In this document: positions 29,573 through 37,730 of the stretch, one piece after another
Layout: each line of letters opens with the position of its first letter
Position numbering within the stretch: the stretch's first letter is position 1
DNA from: Geodermatophilus sabuli
Lineage (GTDB): Bacteria > Actinomycetota > Actinomycetes > Mycobacteriales > Geodermatophilaceae
Direction of reading: 5' to 3'
NCBI RefSeq assembly: GCF_900215145.1
Contig: NZ_OBDO01000010.1
Coordinates: 225,056-289,055, forward strand
Length of the DNA stretch: 64,000 nt
Translations under genes and position numbers: made by a program
Notes under the pieces: model-generated
What the model was told of the DNA's origin: nothing
Databases searched by the model: none
What the model saw: only the letters and a program-made list of their open reading frames with translations

Positions 29573-30395
29573 GCGGACCGCCGGGAAGGGTCAGCGAGAC
29601 GACCGGCGCGCCCATCTCGCGCGAGAGCCCACCCACCTCGGAGAAGCCCCACCAGGGCCTGCGGTCCGCGCCGTCGACGAGGGTGAGCAGCCCGGCCCGC
29701 AGCCGGTCCCCTTCGGGCAGGACGGCCAGCTCCACCTGTCCGATCGCGGCGTGCACCCGGGCGGCGGCCCGCAGCAGGAGACGCGCCCGGCGGTCGGGCT
29801 GCCGCGCCAGCAATTGCGGCAGCCACCGCTCCAGCTCGGCGGGATCGCGGGTGCGCCGCACCGCGCCGGCCTCGTCCAGCGCGTCGACCAGGCGGGTGCT
29901 GCGTGCGGTGGAGAAGGCCGCCTCGGGCCGCAGCCGCCCCAGCGCGCGCAGCGTGGGGTCGCCCAGGGGCAGCCCCGTCAGGCGCAGCGTCCACGGTCGG
30001 CCGAGCCGGTCCAGGCGGTCCAGGAGGCCGGCGGCCAGCTGCGTCGCCGCGGTGTCGTCCCGGACCGGGAGGCGGGCCGGCGCGTCCCCGGGCGGCACCG
30101 GCGCACCGTCGCCGAGGAGCGTGACGCCGACCCGGAGGCCGCGGCCGTCCACGACCAGGGCGGCCAGCGCGGCCGGCCCACCGCCGCGATCGGGATCGCG
30201 GTCGACCACCACCGCCACCGGTCGCGCACCCAGCCGGCGCCGGGCGGCGGCGACGTTGAGCACGGTGGTCAGCCAGGGCCCGCGGGCGGTGACCGGGGCC
30301 CGCACGGCGGCCTGCAGGGAGCCGGCGGCGCGCAGCTCGCGGACCACCTCGGCCCGTCCGGTCGCCGTCCTCGTGAGGGGCCCCCGTGTCGTCAC
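29547..30395 (-). CDS. hypothetical protein (unknown family)
   Basis: A 282-residue, Arg/Ala/Leu-rich cytoplasmic protein with no signal peptide. Segments such as GARPVAVVVDRDPDRGGG, WTLRLTGLPLGDPTLRALG and VELAVLPEGDRLRAGLLTLV hint at an alpha/beta fold with a GNAT-like flavour, but I cannot place it. GTG start at 30395; a 16-bp perfect hairpin ends 13 bp upstream of it. It lies between whiB2 and the membrane protein gene. Confidence 0.6.
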   Translation of the reverse strand: MTTRGPLTRTATGRAEVVRELRAAGSLQAAVRAPVTARGPWLTTVLNVAAARRRLGARPVAVVVDRDPDRGGGPAALAALVVDGRGLRVGVTLLGDGAPVPPGDAPARLPVRDDTAATQLAAGLLDRLDRLGRPWTLRLTGLPLGDPTLRALGRLRPEAAFSTARSTRLVDALDEAGAVRRTRDPAELERWLPQLLARQPDRRARLLLRAAARVHAAIGQVELAVLPEGDRLRAGLLTLVDGADRRPWWGFSEVGGLSREMGAPVVSLTLPGGPLSRRTGSR

Positions 30396-30408
30396 ACCCC
30401 GAATGGCA

Positions 30409-30444
30409 CCACAGCCGCCGACGGGAGTCCGTCGGCGGCTGTGG
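30409..30444 (-). other. 16-bp perfect hairpin between whiB2 and the hypothetical gene
   Basis: Arms 30409-30424 and 30429-30444 pair perfectly around a 4-nt loop. It could be a whiB2 terminator behind element copy 6, or a leader hairpin that hides the ribosome binding site of the gene starting at 30395. Confidence 0.75.
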
Positions 30445-30483
30445 AACTGCTCGCGGGTGGTGTCACGCTGCACTGTGTGCCGA

Positions 30484-30534
30484 GGCCCCGTCCCGGGGCC
30501 GCCCTGAGCCTGCGGAGGGTTGGGGAGTCCTCTC
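30484..30534 (-). repeat. stop-abutting hairpin element, copy 6 (after whiB2)
   Basis: The whiB2 TGA is followed by GAGAGGACTCCCCAACC, the core CTCCGCAGGCTCAGGG, and the closing arm CCCCGGGACGGGGCC. It has the same orientation relative to transcription as the other copies. Confidence 0.7.
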
Positions 30535-30873
30535 TCAGATGGCGCGGCGACGCAGCCGGCGGCGTTCCCGCTCGGAGAGCCCGCCCCAGATGCCGAAGCG
30601 CTCGTCGTTGGCCAGCGCGTACTCGAGGCACTCGGCCTTGACCTCGCAGCCGGTGCAGATCTTCTTGGCCTCGCGGGTCGAGCCGCCCTTCTCGGGGAAG
30701 AACGCCTCGGGATCGGTCTCGGCGCACAGCGCCCGCTCCTGCCACGACTGGGCGTCGGCCTCCAGGCCCACGCTCCAGATCCCGGAGAAAGCCGGCCCGG
30801 CAGCCTCCCGGCCACGGTCGGCGTTCCGCTCCGACGCACTCACGTAGTCGCTCAACCACGACACCTCTGCCAT
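30535..30873 (-). CDS. whiB2: WhiB2-type iron-sulfur transcription regulator
   Basis: A 112-residue WhiB protein. Four Cys ligands for a [4Fe-4S] cluster are in ALCAETD and ICTGCEVKAEC. The beta-turn GIWGG is followed by a basic tail ERERRRLRRR that binds DNA. WhiB2/WhmD/WhiB is needed for septation and acts with WhiA in other actinobacteria. The ATG at 30873 has AGGGGA 9 nt upstream. The neighbours match Rv3260c (next to fbiA). Confidence 0.95.
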   Translation of the reverse strand: MAEVSWLSDYVSASERNADRGREAAGPAFSGIWSVGLEADAQSWQERALCAETDPEAFFPEKGGSTREAKKICTGCEVKAECLEYALANDERFGIWGGLSERERRRLRRRAI

Positions 30874-30955
30874 GACGATGCGTCCCCTCTCGCTCCCCCG
30901 GTGCGCGCCCTCCGGGTCGATCCCGGGCCGCTCGGCACTAGCTGACACCGCCGGA

Positions 30956-30985
30956 ATTACACGCGTGTCGTTGCGTAGGCGTCAA
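30956..30985 (-). promoter_or_regulatory. candidate whiB2 promoter
   Basis: On the minus strand TTGACG (30980-30985) and TGTAAT (30956-30961) are separated by 18 bp. This is the clearest sigma-A-type promoter seen in the window. It predicts a whiB2 leader of about 75 nt. Confidence 0.45.
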
Positions 30986-31102
30986 CTTCGCGCGGTGTAA
31001 GCGACTCGCCACACACGCCCCACTCGTCACACCCTGTTCGTCACTTCTCGTCCCACCCCTCGACACGCCCGGCAAACAGTCGACAACTGCCCATCGGGCA
31101 CG

Positions 31103-32062
31103 ATGACTTTCGTGCAGATCGTCGTGCTCGCCGGAGGGGTCGGCGGCGCCCGTTTCCTGGCCGGTCTCCGTGCCGCCGTCCCGGGTGCTCGGATCTCCGC
31201 CGTCGTCAACACCGGGGACGACGTCACGATGCACGGTCTGCGGATCTGCCCGGACCTCGACACCGTCATGTACACCCTCGGCGGCGGCATCGACCCCGAC
31301 CGGGGCTGGGGTCGCCTCGGCGAGACCTGGACGGTCAAGGAGGAGCTGGCCGCCTACGGGGCCGAGCCCACCTGGTTCGGCCTCGGCGACCGCGACCTCG
31401 CCACGCACCTCGTGCGCACCCGGATGCTCGACGCCGGCTATCCGCTGTCCCAGGTGACCGCCGCGCTCGCCGACCGCTGGCAGCCCGGCGTCGAGCTGCT
31501 GCCGATGAGCGACCAGCGGGTCGAGACCCACGTGGTGGTGACCGACCCCGACAGCGGCCGGCAGCAGGCCATCCACTTCCAGGAGTGGTGGGTGCGCCAC
31601 CGGGCCGCGCCACCGGCATCGGCCTTCGTGCAGGTGGGCGTGGACGCCGCCCGGCCCGCCGCGGGCGTCACCGAGGCGTTCGCCGCCGCCGACGCGGTGC
31701 TGCTGGCGCCGTCCAACCCGGTGGTGTCGGTGGGGACGATCCTCGGGGTGCCCGGGCTGCGCGCGGCGCTGCTGGCCACGCCGGGGCGGGTCGTCGGGGT
31801 CTCCCCCGTCGTCGCGGGCAGCGTGGTCCGCGGGATGGCCGACCGCTGCCTGCCGGTGGTCGGGGTGGAGGTCAGCGCGGAGGGCGTCGGCCGGCACTAC
31901 GGCGCCCGCTCCGCCGGCGGGCTGCTGGACGCCTGGCTGGTGCACACCGGTGACCGGGCCGACGTCCCCGGCGTGGACGTCCGCGCCGTCCCCCTGCTGA
32001 TGACCGACCCCGACGCCACTGCCGCGATGGCGCGCGCCGCCCTGGACGCCGCCGGTGTCTGA
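31103..32062 (+). CDS. fbiA: 2-phospho-L-lactate / phosphoenolpyruvate transferase FbiA (CofD)
   Basis: A 319-residue CofD family enzyme. It joins the activated three-carbon unit to the deazaflavin Fo to make (dehydro)F420-0. Hallmarks are [36 protein letters not shown] and [19 protein letters not shown] at 31112 (VQIVVLAGG) is an alternative start closer to the usual family N-terminus. It is followed by fbiB, with element copy 7 between them, and is divergent from whiB2 as in mycobacteria. Confidence 0.95.
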   Translation: MTFVQIVVLAGGVGGARFLAGLRAAVPGARISAVVNTGDDVTMHGLRICPDLDTVMYTLGGGIDPDRGWGRLGETWTVKEELAAYGAEPTWFGLGDRDLATHLVRTRMLDAGYPLSQVTAALADRWQPGVELLPMSDQRVETHVVVTDPDSGRQQAIHFQEWWVRHRAAPPASAFVQVGVDAARPAAGVTEAFAAADAVLLAPSNPVVSVGTILGVPGLRAALLATPGRVVGVSPVVAGSVVRGMADRCLPVVGVEVSAEGVGRHYGARSAGGLLDAWLVHTGDRADVPGVDVRAVPLLMTDPDATAAMARAALDAAGV

Positions 32063-32120
32063 AGAAGGACCCCGTCCTCCCCACCGCTCGCACGCTCGCG
32101 GCGGTGCCCGGGACGGGGCC
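32063..32120 (+). repeat. stop-abutting hairpin element, copy 7 (between fbiA and fbiB)
   Basis: Starts right after the fbiA TGA: AGAAGGACCCCGTCCTCC, the core CACCGCTCGC...GCGGCGGTG, and the closing arm GGGACGGGGCC. Arms and core both pair, giving a two-tier hairpin. It lies inside what is otherwise an operon, so it may only attenuate fbiB expression. Confidence 0.8.
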
Positions 32121-32135
32121 GCCCGAGAGGGATCC

Positions 32136-33185
32136 GTGCCTCTGGCCGGCATCTCGATCCACCCGGTCGCCGGGCTGCCGGAGTTCGCCCCGGGCGACGA
32201 CCTCGCCGCCGCGATCGCCGGCGCCGCGCCCTGGCTGGCCGACGGCGACGTCGTCGTCGTCACCTCCAAGGTGGTCTCCAAGGTCGAGGGCCGGCTGGTG
32301 CACGTGGAGCCCGGGACCGACCGGGAGGCCGCCCGGCAGCGGGCGATCGACGCCGAGACCGTCCGGGTGGTCGCCCGGCGCGGACCGCTGAAGATCGTGG
32401 AGACGCGGCAGGGCTGGGTGGTGGCCGCGGCCGGCATCGACGCCTCGAACGTCCCCGGCGACGCCCTCGTCCTGCTCCCGGCCGACGCGGACGCCTCCGC
32501 GCGGGGCCTGCGGGCGCGGCTGCGGGAGCTGCTCGGCGTCACCGTCGGCGTGGTGGTCAGCGACACGTTCGGGCGCACCTGGCGGGAGGGGCTCACCGAC
32601 GTCGCGGTGGGCTCGGCCGGGGTGCCGGCGCTCATCGACCACCGCGGGGACGTCGACGTCCACGGCAACCGGCTGGAGACCACCCAGGTGGCCCTCGTCG
32701 ACGAGCTGGCGGCCGCCGCGGACCTGGTGAAGGGCAAGCTCGGCGGGCTCCCGGTGGCCGTCGTCCGCGGCCTGACCGTGACCGCGCCGGCGGAGGACAC
32801 CGGCACCCGGCCGCTGGTCCGCCTGGGCCCCGGCGACCTCTTCCGCTACGGCAGCCGTGACCTCGTGGGGTCGCGCGCGCCGGCGGCGGACCTCGTGCCC
32901 CGCCCCGGCGAGCTGGACGCCGTCGCCGAGGCGTTCCGCGTCGCCGGCGCCGCGCTGCCGGAGTTCCCCGTCGTGGTGCGCTACGGCGGGGAGGACGACG
33001 GCGTGGTCGACATCCACCTGCCCGAGCGGGCCACCACGACGACCGCGCTGAACCTCGGGGCGCTCATCGGCGCGGTCGTCGTCCAACTGCACGCCGAGGG
33101 CTGGACGACGCGCTGGGAGCCGGTCGGGACACCCGGCGGCACCTCTCTCGTCGGGAGGCTGTGGCTGGGGAGCCCTCCGGACTGA
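32136..33185 (+). CDS. fbiB: coenzyme F420-0:L-glutamate ligase FbiB with a shortened C-terminal domain
   Basis: A 349-residue protein. Residues 1-245 are a complete CofE ligase ([59 protein letters not shown]), which adds glutamates to F420-0. Mycobacterial FbiB is about 448 residues, with a C-terminal nitroreductase domain that binds FMN and reduces dehydro-F420-0. Here only about 100 residues follow, with a remnant-like [20 protein letters not shown]. The reductase step may be lost or supplied elsewhere. GTG start with GAGAGGG upstream. Confidence 0.9.
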   Translation: MPLAGISIHPVAGLPEFAPGDDLAAAIAGAAPWLADGDVVVVTSKVVSKVEGRLVHVEPGTDREAARQRAIDAETVRVVARRGPLKIVETRQGWVVAAAGIDASNVPGDALVLLPADADASARGLRARLRELLGVTVGVVVSDTFGRTWREGLTDVAVGSAGVPALIDHRGDVDVHGNRLETTQVALVDELAAAADLVKGKLGGLPVAVVRGLTVTAPAEDTGTRPLVRLGPGDLFRYGSRDLVGSRAPAADLVPRPGELDAVAEAFRVAGAALPEFPVVVRYGGEDDGVVDIHLPERATTTTALNLGALIGAVVVQLHAEGWTTRWEPVGTPGGTSLVGRLWLGSPPD

Positions 33186-33210
33186 GCCGTGGTGGCGTCG
33201 TCGCACTCGG

Positions 33211-33216
33211 TAGGGT
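33211..33216 (+). promoter_or_regulatory. -10 box of rmlA, leaderless layout
   Basis: TAGGGT, 8 nt before the rmlA ATG, downstream of the fbiB stop. Predicts an independent leaderless rmlA transcript. Confidence 0.55.
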
Positions 33217-33224
33217 CGTCCGCC

Positions 33225-34094
33225 ATGCGCGGGATCATCCTGGCGGGCGGTACGGGGAGTCGGCTCTTCCCCATCACGCAGGCCGTGAGCAAGCAACTGA
33301 TGCCCGTCTACGACAAGCCGATGGTCTACTACCCGCTCTCGACGCTGATGATGGCCGGCGTCCGCGAGGTCCTGGTGATCACCACGCCCGGTGACCAGGA
33401 GGCGTTCCGGCACCTGCTCGGCGACGGCAGCCGGATCGGGATGAGCATCGAGTACGCCGCCCAGCCGCGGCCGGAGGGGCTCGCCCAGGCCTTCGTGATC
33501 GGCGCGGACTTCATCGGGGAGTCGTCGGTGGCGCTCGTCCTCGGCGACAACATCTTCTACGGCGCCGGCCTCGGCACCGCGCTCTCCCGCCAGCCCGAGC
33601 CCGACGGCGGGCACGTCTTCGCCTACCACGTGGCCAACCCGCAGGACTACGGCGTCGTGGAGTTCGACGCCGCCGGGCGCGTGCTCTCCATCGAGGAGAA
33701 GCCGGCGCGGCCGAAGAGCTCTTACGCCGTCCCGGGCCTGTACTTCTACGAGAACTCGGTCGTCGACGTCGCCCGCGGCATCACGCCCAGCGCGCGCGGC
33801 GAACTGGAGATCACCGCGGTCAACGACCACTACCTGCAGCAGGGCCGGCTCACGGTCACCGCGCTGGACCGGGGCACCGCCTGGCTGGACACCGGGACGT
33901 TCCAGTCCCTGCGCCAGGCCACCGAGTTCGTCTCCGTCGTCGAGGACCGTCAGGGCCTGAAGATCGGCTGCATCGAGGAGGTCGCCTGGCGGCAGGGCTG
34001 GCTGGACGACGACGGTCTCCGGCGGGCGGCCGAGCCGCTGGGCAAGAGCGGTTACGGCGACTACCTGCTGCACCTGCTGGTCGAAGGGCGCTGA
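33225..34094 (+). CDS. rmlA: glucose-1-phosphate thymidylyltransferase
   Basis: A 289-residue RmlA. It makes dTDP-glucose, the first step to dTDP-rhamnose. The nucleotide loop is [20 protein letters not shown], then [18 protein letters not shown], the metal site GDNIFYG, and the sugar-binding [19 protein letters not shown]. Length and motifs are complete. rmlB and rmlD lie 25 kb away; rmlC is not in the window. A terminator-like GACCCG...CGGGTC repeat follows the stop. Confidence 0.97.
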   Translation: MRGIILAGGTGSRLFPITQAVSKQLMPVYDKPMVYYPLSTLMMAGVREVLVITTPGDQEAFRHLLGDGSRIGMSIEYAAQPRPEGLAQAFVIGADFIGESSVALVLGDNIFYGAGLGTALSRQPEPDGGHVFAYHVANPQDYGVVEFDAAGRVLSIEEKPARPKSSYAVPGLYFYENSVVDVARGITPSARGELEITAVNDHYLQQGRLTVTALDRGTAWLDTGTFQSLRQATEFVSVVEDRQGLKIGCIEEVAWRQGWLDDDGLRRAAEPLGKSGYGDYLLHLLVEGR

Positions 34095-34168
34095 CCCGCC
34101 TGGACCTGCCGCGGCGGACGGGTCCCCGGGCCACGGGTCACCGCTCCTGGCAGCTCGGCAGCAGGTGT

Positions 34169-34507
34169 TCAGGAAAGGGTCTCGCAGGCGATGAGGTCGC
34201 CGTCCACGTCCAGCCCGGCCACGTCGCCGTAGTAGGGGTGGTAGCGGTTGAACCACTCCTGGGCCTGCTCCTGCATCGCGAAGTCCGGACAGTTGACGGC
34301 GTCACCCGGGTTCGGCGGCACGCCGCCCGCATCACGGCGGACGCCGAGGGTGCCGTTGCCGTCCCAGTCCCCCACCAGGACGACGTCGCCCGGGTTGCCG
34401 TAGGCGAAGCTGACGGCCGCTCGGCCCGAGCTGTTGCCGTTGCGGGCGTGGAAGGCGATCCCACGCCTCACCATGAGCCTGTCGGTGCCGTGCCCGGAAC
34501 AGGCCAC
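34169..34507 (-). CDS. short Excalibur-domain protein with a truncated DWDGDG repeat
   Basis: A 112-residue frame. Residues 1-50 resemble one and a half copies of the wall-protein repeat found at 36-43 and 55-58 kb (VSFAYGNPGDVVLVGDWDGN). The C-terminus is an Excalibur calcium-binding domain (AVNCPDFAMQEQAQ... then GLDVDGDLIACE). There is no signal peptide, and the first residues SGHGTDRLMVRRG look like the middle of a repeat, so the 5' part appears to be missing. It is probably a decayed remnant of a longer secreted protein, though translation cannot be excluded. It begins 25 bp after the next gene's stop. Confidence 0.5.
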   Translation of the reverse strand: MACSGHGTDRLMVRRGIAFHARNGNSSGRAAVSFAYGNPGDVVLVGDWDGNGTLGVRRDAGGVPPNPGDAVNCPDFAMQEQAQEWFNRYHPYYGDVAGLDVDGDLIACETLS

Positions 34508-34531
34508 GAGGGCCGCGGCGTACGCCGCCGG

Positions 34532-36049
34532 TCAGTCGCGGCGGCGGGCGCCCACGGCCACGGTCACCGCGAGGCCGAGGCCGACGAACCCGGCCAGGGA
34601 CCCGGCGATGATGCCGACACCGTCGGCATCCAACAGACCAGCGGGCACGGCGGATGCCGCGGGCTGCAGGCCGTCGACGACGACCTGCTCGTCGACGGCT
34701 CCGGCGGGCCGCTGCGCACCGGTGCCGGCGGACGGCGTCGGGACGGCGCGCCGCTCCTGGTTCCAGGGCACGTGTCGATCGCCGGCCGCGGCCGGCTCCA
34801 CCACCGGGGGCGTCACCTCCGCCGGCGCCGAGGTCACCGCGGGAGCCGGCGACTCCACCAGGGGAGCACCCTCAGCAGGGGACGACGTCGCGGCCGCAGC
34901 CGGGACCTCGATGGGGACCACGGCCTCCACCGGGGCCGCGGCCTCCACCGGAGCGGGGGCGGCCGCGACGACCGGGGGCTTGAGCACCGCCGCCGGCTCC
35001 GCGGAATCGGGGGTCTGGACGGCGGGCGCTGGCAGGGACTCGGTCGTCCCCGCGGCCGGGCTCTCGACCGGCTCCGTGGTCTCGCTCGGGGCCGTGGTCT
35101 CGCTCGGGACCGGACCGGGCTCGTCCGTCGGCGCGGGGGCCGCGGGCTCCGCAGGCGCGTCCTGGGCCGGGTCGTCGACCGACGCCGCGTCGTCAGGAGC
35201 GGTGTTCGAAGCCGGAGCCGACTCACCCGCGGGAGCCGACGTCTCCGTCGCGGGCTCGGGGTCTGCCTCGACCGTGTCGCCCGACGCGGACGCGCCCGAG
35301 TCGCCGGTGCCGCTGTCGTCCTCGTCCGAGGCGTCCTCGGTGGCGTCCTCGGGCTCGGTAGCCGGCACGGTCTCGGCCTGCCGGTGGGGCTCCAGCAGCC
35401 GGCCGGTCGGCAGCCCGGGGTCGGGCGCCGCGAAGGTCAGGACGATCTGGATCGAGGCGTCGTTCGCACCGGGCGTCTCGGCGACACCACCGTCGTGGTC
35501 GACGTCCTCGTCCGGCGTTCCCACAGGGACGTCGGCGGCGAGCGCAGGCGATCCCGAGACGGTTGAGGCGTCGGCGTCCCGTCGCGCGGCCTCGGCCGGC
35601 GTTCCCGCGGGAACGTCCGCGGGCACAGCGATCCCCGCCCCCTCGGAGGCGGTGGGCTCCTCGCCCTGCAGTACGCGGACCCGGGCGGCCACCCCGTCCC
35701 CCGACACGACGTGTGTCGCCGACGTCTCGCGGTCGGTCGCCGCCGTCAGCTCCTCGACAGTGCCCAGGTCGATCACGAGCGTGCTACCCGGGGGAACGGG
35801 GACGCGACCGACGTCCGCGCCCGGGGCCTCACCGGCGAGCACCGCGACGTCCACGTCGGTCACGCCCTCGGGGACGTGGAACAGCAGCTCGCCGCCGGCG
35901 TCGGCATGCGTGCAGGTCATGGTCGTCGCGTCGGCCGACAGGGCGCACGGCCCGGTGGCGCCGGCGACGGCGGCGTTCAGCAGCCCGGTGGTGACGAGGC
36001 CGCCGACTGCGGCGAGGGTCAGGGTCGAGCGGAGCGCAGCGCGTGACAC
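34532..36049 (-). CDS. secreted wall-anchored protein with long Pro/Ala/Thr/Glu stalk
   Basis: A 505-residue exported protein. It has a signal peptide (about residues 1-30), then a small beta domain with two Cys (GPCALSADATTMTCTHADAG) and VPEGVTDVDVAVLAGEAPG. About 300 residues of low-complexity Pro/Ala/Glu/Thr/Ser follow. A C-terminal TM segment (IIAGSLAGFVGLGLAVTVAV) ends in ARRRD, as in surface proteins anchored by a membrane tail. No LPXTG motif is seen. GTG start at 36049, with GGGAG upstream. The stalk could span the wall and display the N-terminal domain. Function unknown. Confidence 0.7.
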   Translation of the reverse strand: MSRAALRSTLTLAAVGGLVTTGLLNAAVAGATGPCALSADATTMTCTHADAGGELLFHVPEGVTDVDVAVLAGEAPGADVGRVPVPPGSTLVIDLGTVEELTAATDRETSATHVVSGDGVAARVRVLQGEEPTASEGAGIAVPADVPAGTPAEAARRDADASTVSGSPALAADVPVGTPDEDVDHDGGVAETPGANDASIQIVLTFAAPDPGLPTGRLLEPHRQAETVPATEPEDATEDASDEDDSGTGDSGASASGDTVEADPEPATETSAPAGESAPASNTAPDDAASVDDPAQDAPAEPAAPAPTDEPGPVPSETTAPSETTEPVESPAAGTTESLPAPAVQTPDSAEPAAVLKPPVVAAAPAPVEAAAPVEAVVPIEVPAAAATSSPAEGAPLVESPAPAVTSAPAEVTPPVVEPAAAGDRHVPWNQERRAVPTPSAGTGAQRPAGAVDEQVVVDGLQPAASAVPAGLLDADGVGIIAGSLAGFVGLGLAVTVAVGARRRD

Positions 36050-36258
36050 GGAGGTACTCCCGGGTTCCGGCTGCCCACCCTCGGACCGGTCGGCCGTCGA
36101 GGGACCGCGGACGGCCATCGATACCCGAACGTTAGGAACTCGACTCAACACAGAGCGCCATGACACGCGTCCGCCCGCCGACGTTGGGACGACTGTGACG
36201 CCTGGGAACCTCTACGGCGGTGGCTCTCCGCCGATGCGCGTACAGCCCTGGAAGACGG

Positions 36259-36297
36259 CAGTGGCCACCGGGACCGCGGAGGTCCCGGTGGCCACTG
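36259..36297 (-). terminator. perfect hairpin after the repeat-protein gene
   Basis: A 17-bp perfect stem (36259-36275 with 36281-36297) and a 5-nt loop, 31 bp past the stop of the gene ending at 36328. Confidence 0.75.
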
Positions 36298-36327
36298 GTG
36301 GACAGCCTCGTGGCACGAGGCCGACGG

Positions 36328-37602
36328 CTACCCGATGCGGGTCCAGGTCCCACAGCGGGCGCTGGAGAAGCCGGCGTCGGACGGCGCGATGGTGACGATC
36401 GTCGAGAAGTCGTTGGTGATGAGGTCGGAGAACTCCCCGGAGAAGCCGCGGAGGCGCTCCCAGTAGCACGAGTCCGGGTCCGCGTTGGACTGGTACGTCC
36501 CGGGCGCGATGTGCGTCCCGACCTGGTACATCCCGGCTCCGAAGACCGTCACCGGCGCGGGCGGGTAGCTGGCGGCGACGGGCCGCCAGGTGCCGCAGCG
36601 GCTCGACTTGAACCCGGCGTCCGTCGCCTCGATCGTCACGATGTCGGGTCCGCCGAAGTTGTTGGCGATGATCTCGTCGAAGGTGCCCCCGAAGCCGGAG
36701 AGCCGCTCCCAGTAGCAGGACTCGTCGGTCGGGCTGGAGCGGTAGGTCCCCGGGACGATGCCTCCGCCGCCGGTCCGGTGGGTGCCGTCGCCGAACGCGG
36801 TGTTCGGCGGCGGCGGCGGGACGCGGCGGACGCCGAGGGTGTCGATGCCGTCACCGTTCCAGTCCCCGGTGAACGCGGTGTCGCTGGGCTCGCCGTACCC
36901 GAACACCCGGTCGGCCGGGCCCGACGTCAGCGAGTGCCGCAGGAAGTAGGTGCTCCCGCGGCGGACACCCAGAGAGTCGCCGGCCTGGTCGTTCGACCAG
37001 CGCCCCACGAGCACGACGTCGCCGGGGTCGCCGTAGAAGAAGACGCTGCTGGCCACGCCGGTGTTCAGGTCGTTCTTCACGAAGTACTGGCCCCCGCGGC
37101 GCACCACCAGGGTGTCACTGCGGTTGCCGTCCCAGTCGCCGACGAGGACCGTGTCCCCCCAGTCGCCGTACACGAACTCGGTGTCCGCCCGGCCGGTGGT
37201 CACGCTGTTCTTGACGAAGAAGCGGTTGCCCCGTCGCACCGCCAGGGTGTCGGTGCCGTTGCCGTCCCAGTCCCCGATGAGCACCGTGTCGCCCGGGTCG
37301 CCGTACATGAACGAGGTGTCGGCCGGGCCGGAGGTCGCGCTGTTGCGCACGTGGAAGGTGTTGCCCCGCCGCACCAAGAGGGTGTCGGTCCCGTTGCCGT
37401 CCCAGTCGCCGACGTAGACCTCGTCCCCGTGGTCGCCGTAGACGAGCTCGATGTTCGCCTTACCCGAGAAGGAGTCGTTGAGGTAGTACTGCACCCCGGC
37501 GCCACCGACCGTCGTCCCCTGCGCCGACGCCGGACCGACTCCCGCCAGCACGCCCGTCGCGACGATCGCGGCCGCCAGGCCCGCGCGTGTTCCCCGTCTC
37601 AT
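36328..37602 (-). CDS. secreted DWDGDG-repeat protein with two CYWERL domains
   Basis: A 424-residue exported protein: signal peptide 1-27, then five repeats of about 46 residues (typical unit YGDPGDTVLIGDWDGNGTDT plus AVRRGNRFFVKNS) from about 45 to 275. Two C-terminal copies of a roughly 70-residue domain follow, each with PGTY, SCYWERL.GF and CGTW. The Asp-rich DWDGNG loops resemble calcium-binding FG-GAP/VCBS repeats. The paired domain has one Cys in CYWERL and one in CGTW, suggesting a disulfide. I do not know a function; wall or polysaccharide binding is likely. Confidence 0.75.
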   Translation of the reverse strand: MRRGTRAGLAAAIVATGVLAGVGPASAQGTTVGGAGVQYYLNDSFSGKANIELVYGDHGDEVYVGDWDGNGTDTLLVRRGNTFHVRNSATSGPADTSFMYGDPGDTVLIGDWDGNGTDTLAVRRGNRFFVKNSVTTGRADTEFVYGDWGDTVLVGDWDGNRSDTLVVRRGGQYFVKNDLNTGVASSVFFYGDPGDVVLVGRWSNDQAGDSLGVRRGSTYFLRHSLTSGPADRVFGYGEPSDTAFTGDWNGDGIDTLGVRRVPPPPPNTAFGDGTHRTGGGGIVPGTYRSSPTDESCYWERLSGFGGTFDEIIANNFGGPDIVTIEATDAGFKSSRCGTWRPVAASYPPAPVTVFGAGMYQVGTHIAPGTYQSNADPDSCYWERLRGFSGEFSDLITNDFSTIVTIAPSDAGFSSARCGTWTRIG

Positions 37603-37730
37603 CCCTGCCCCCGATCAGGACGCCCCCATGGCGTCGACCGGCACCCTGACACGGAGATCTGACCGGACCGAACCGGACGGCGTCGAAACCGTCCCGTCCG
37701 CCCCACCGGTCACTCACGGGGCAGGGCGTC

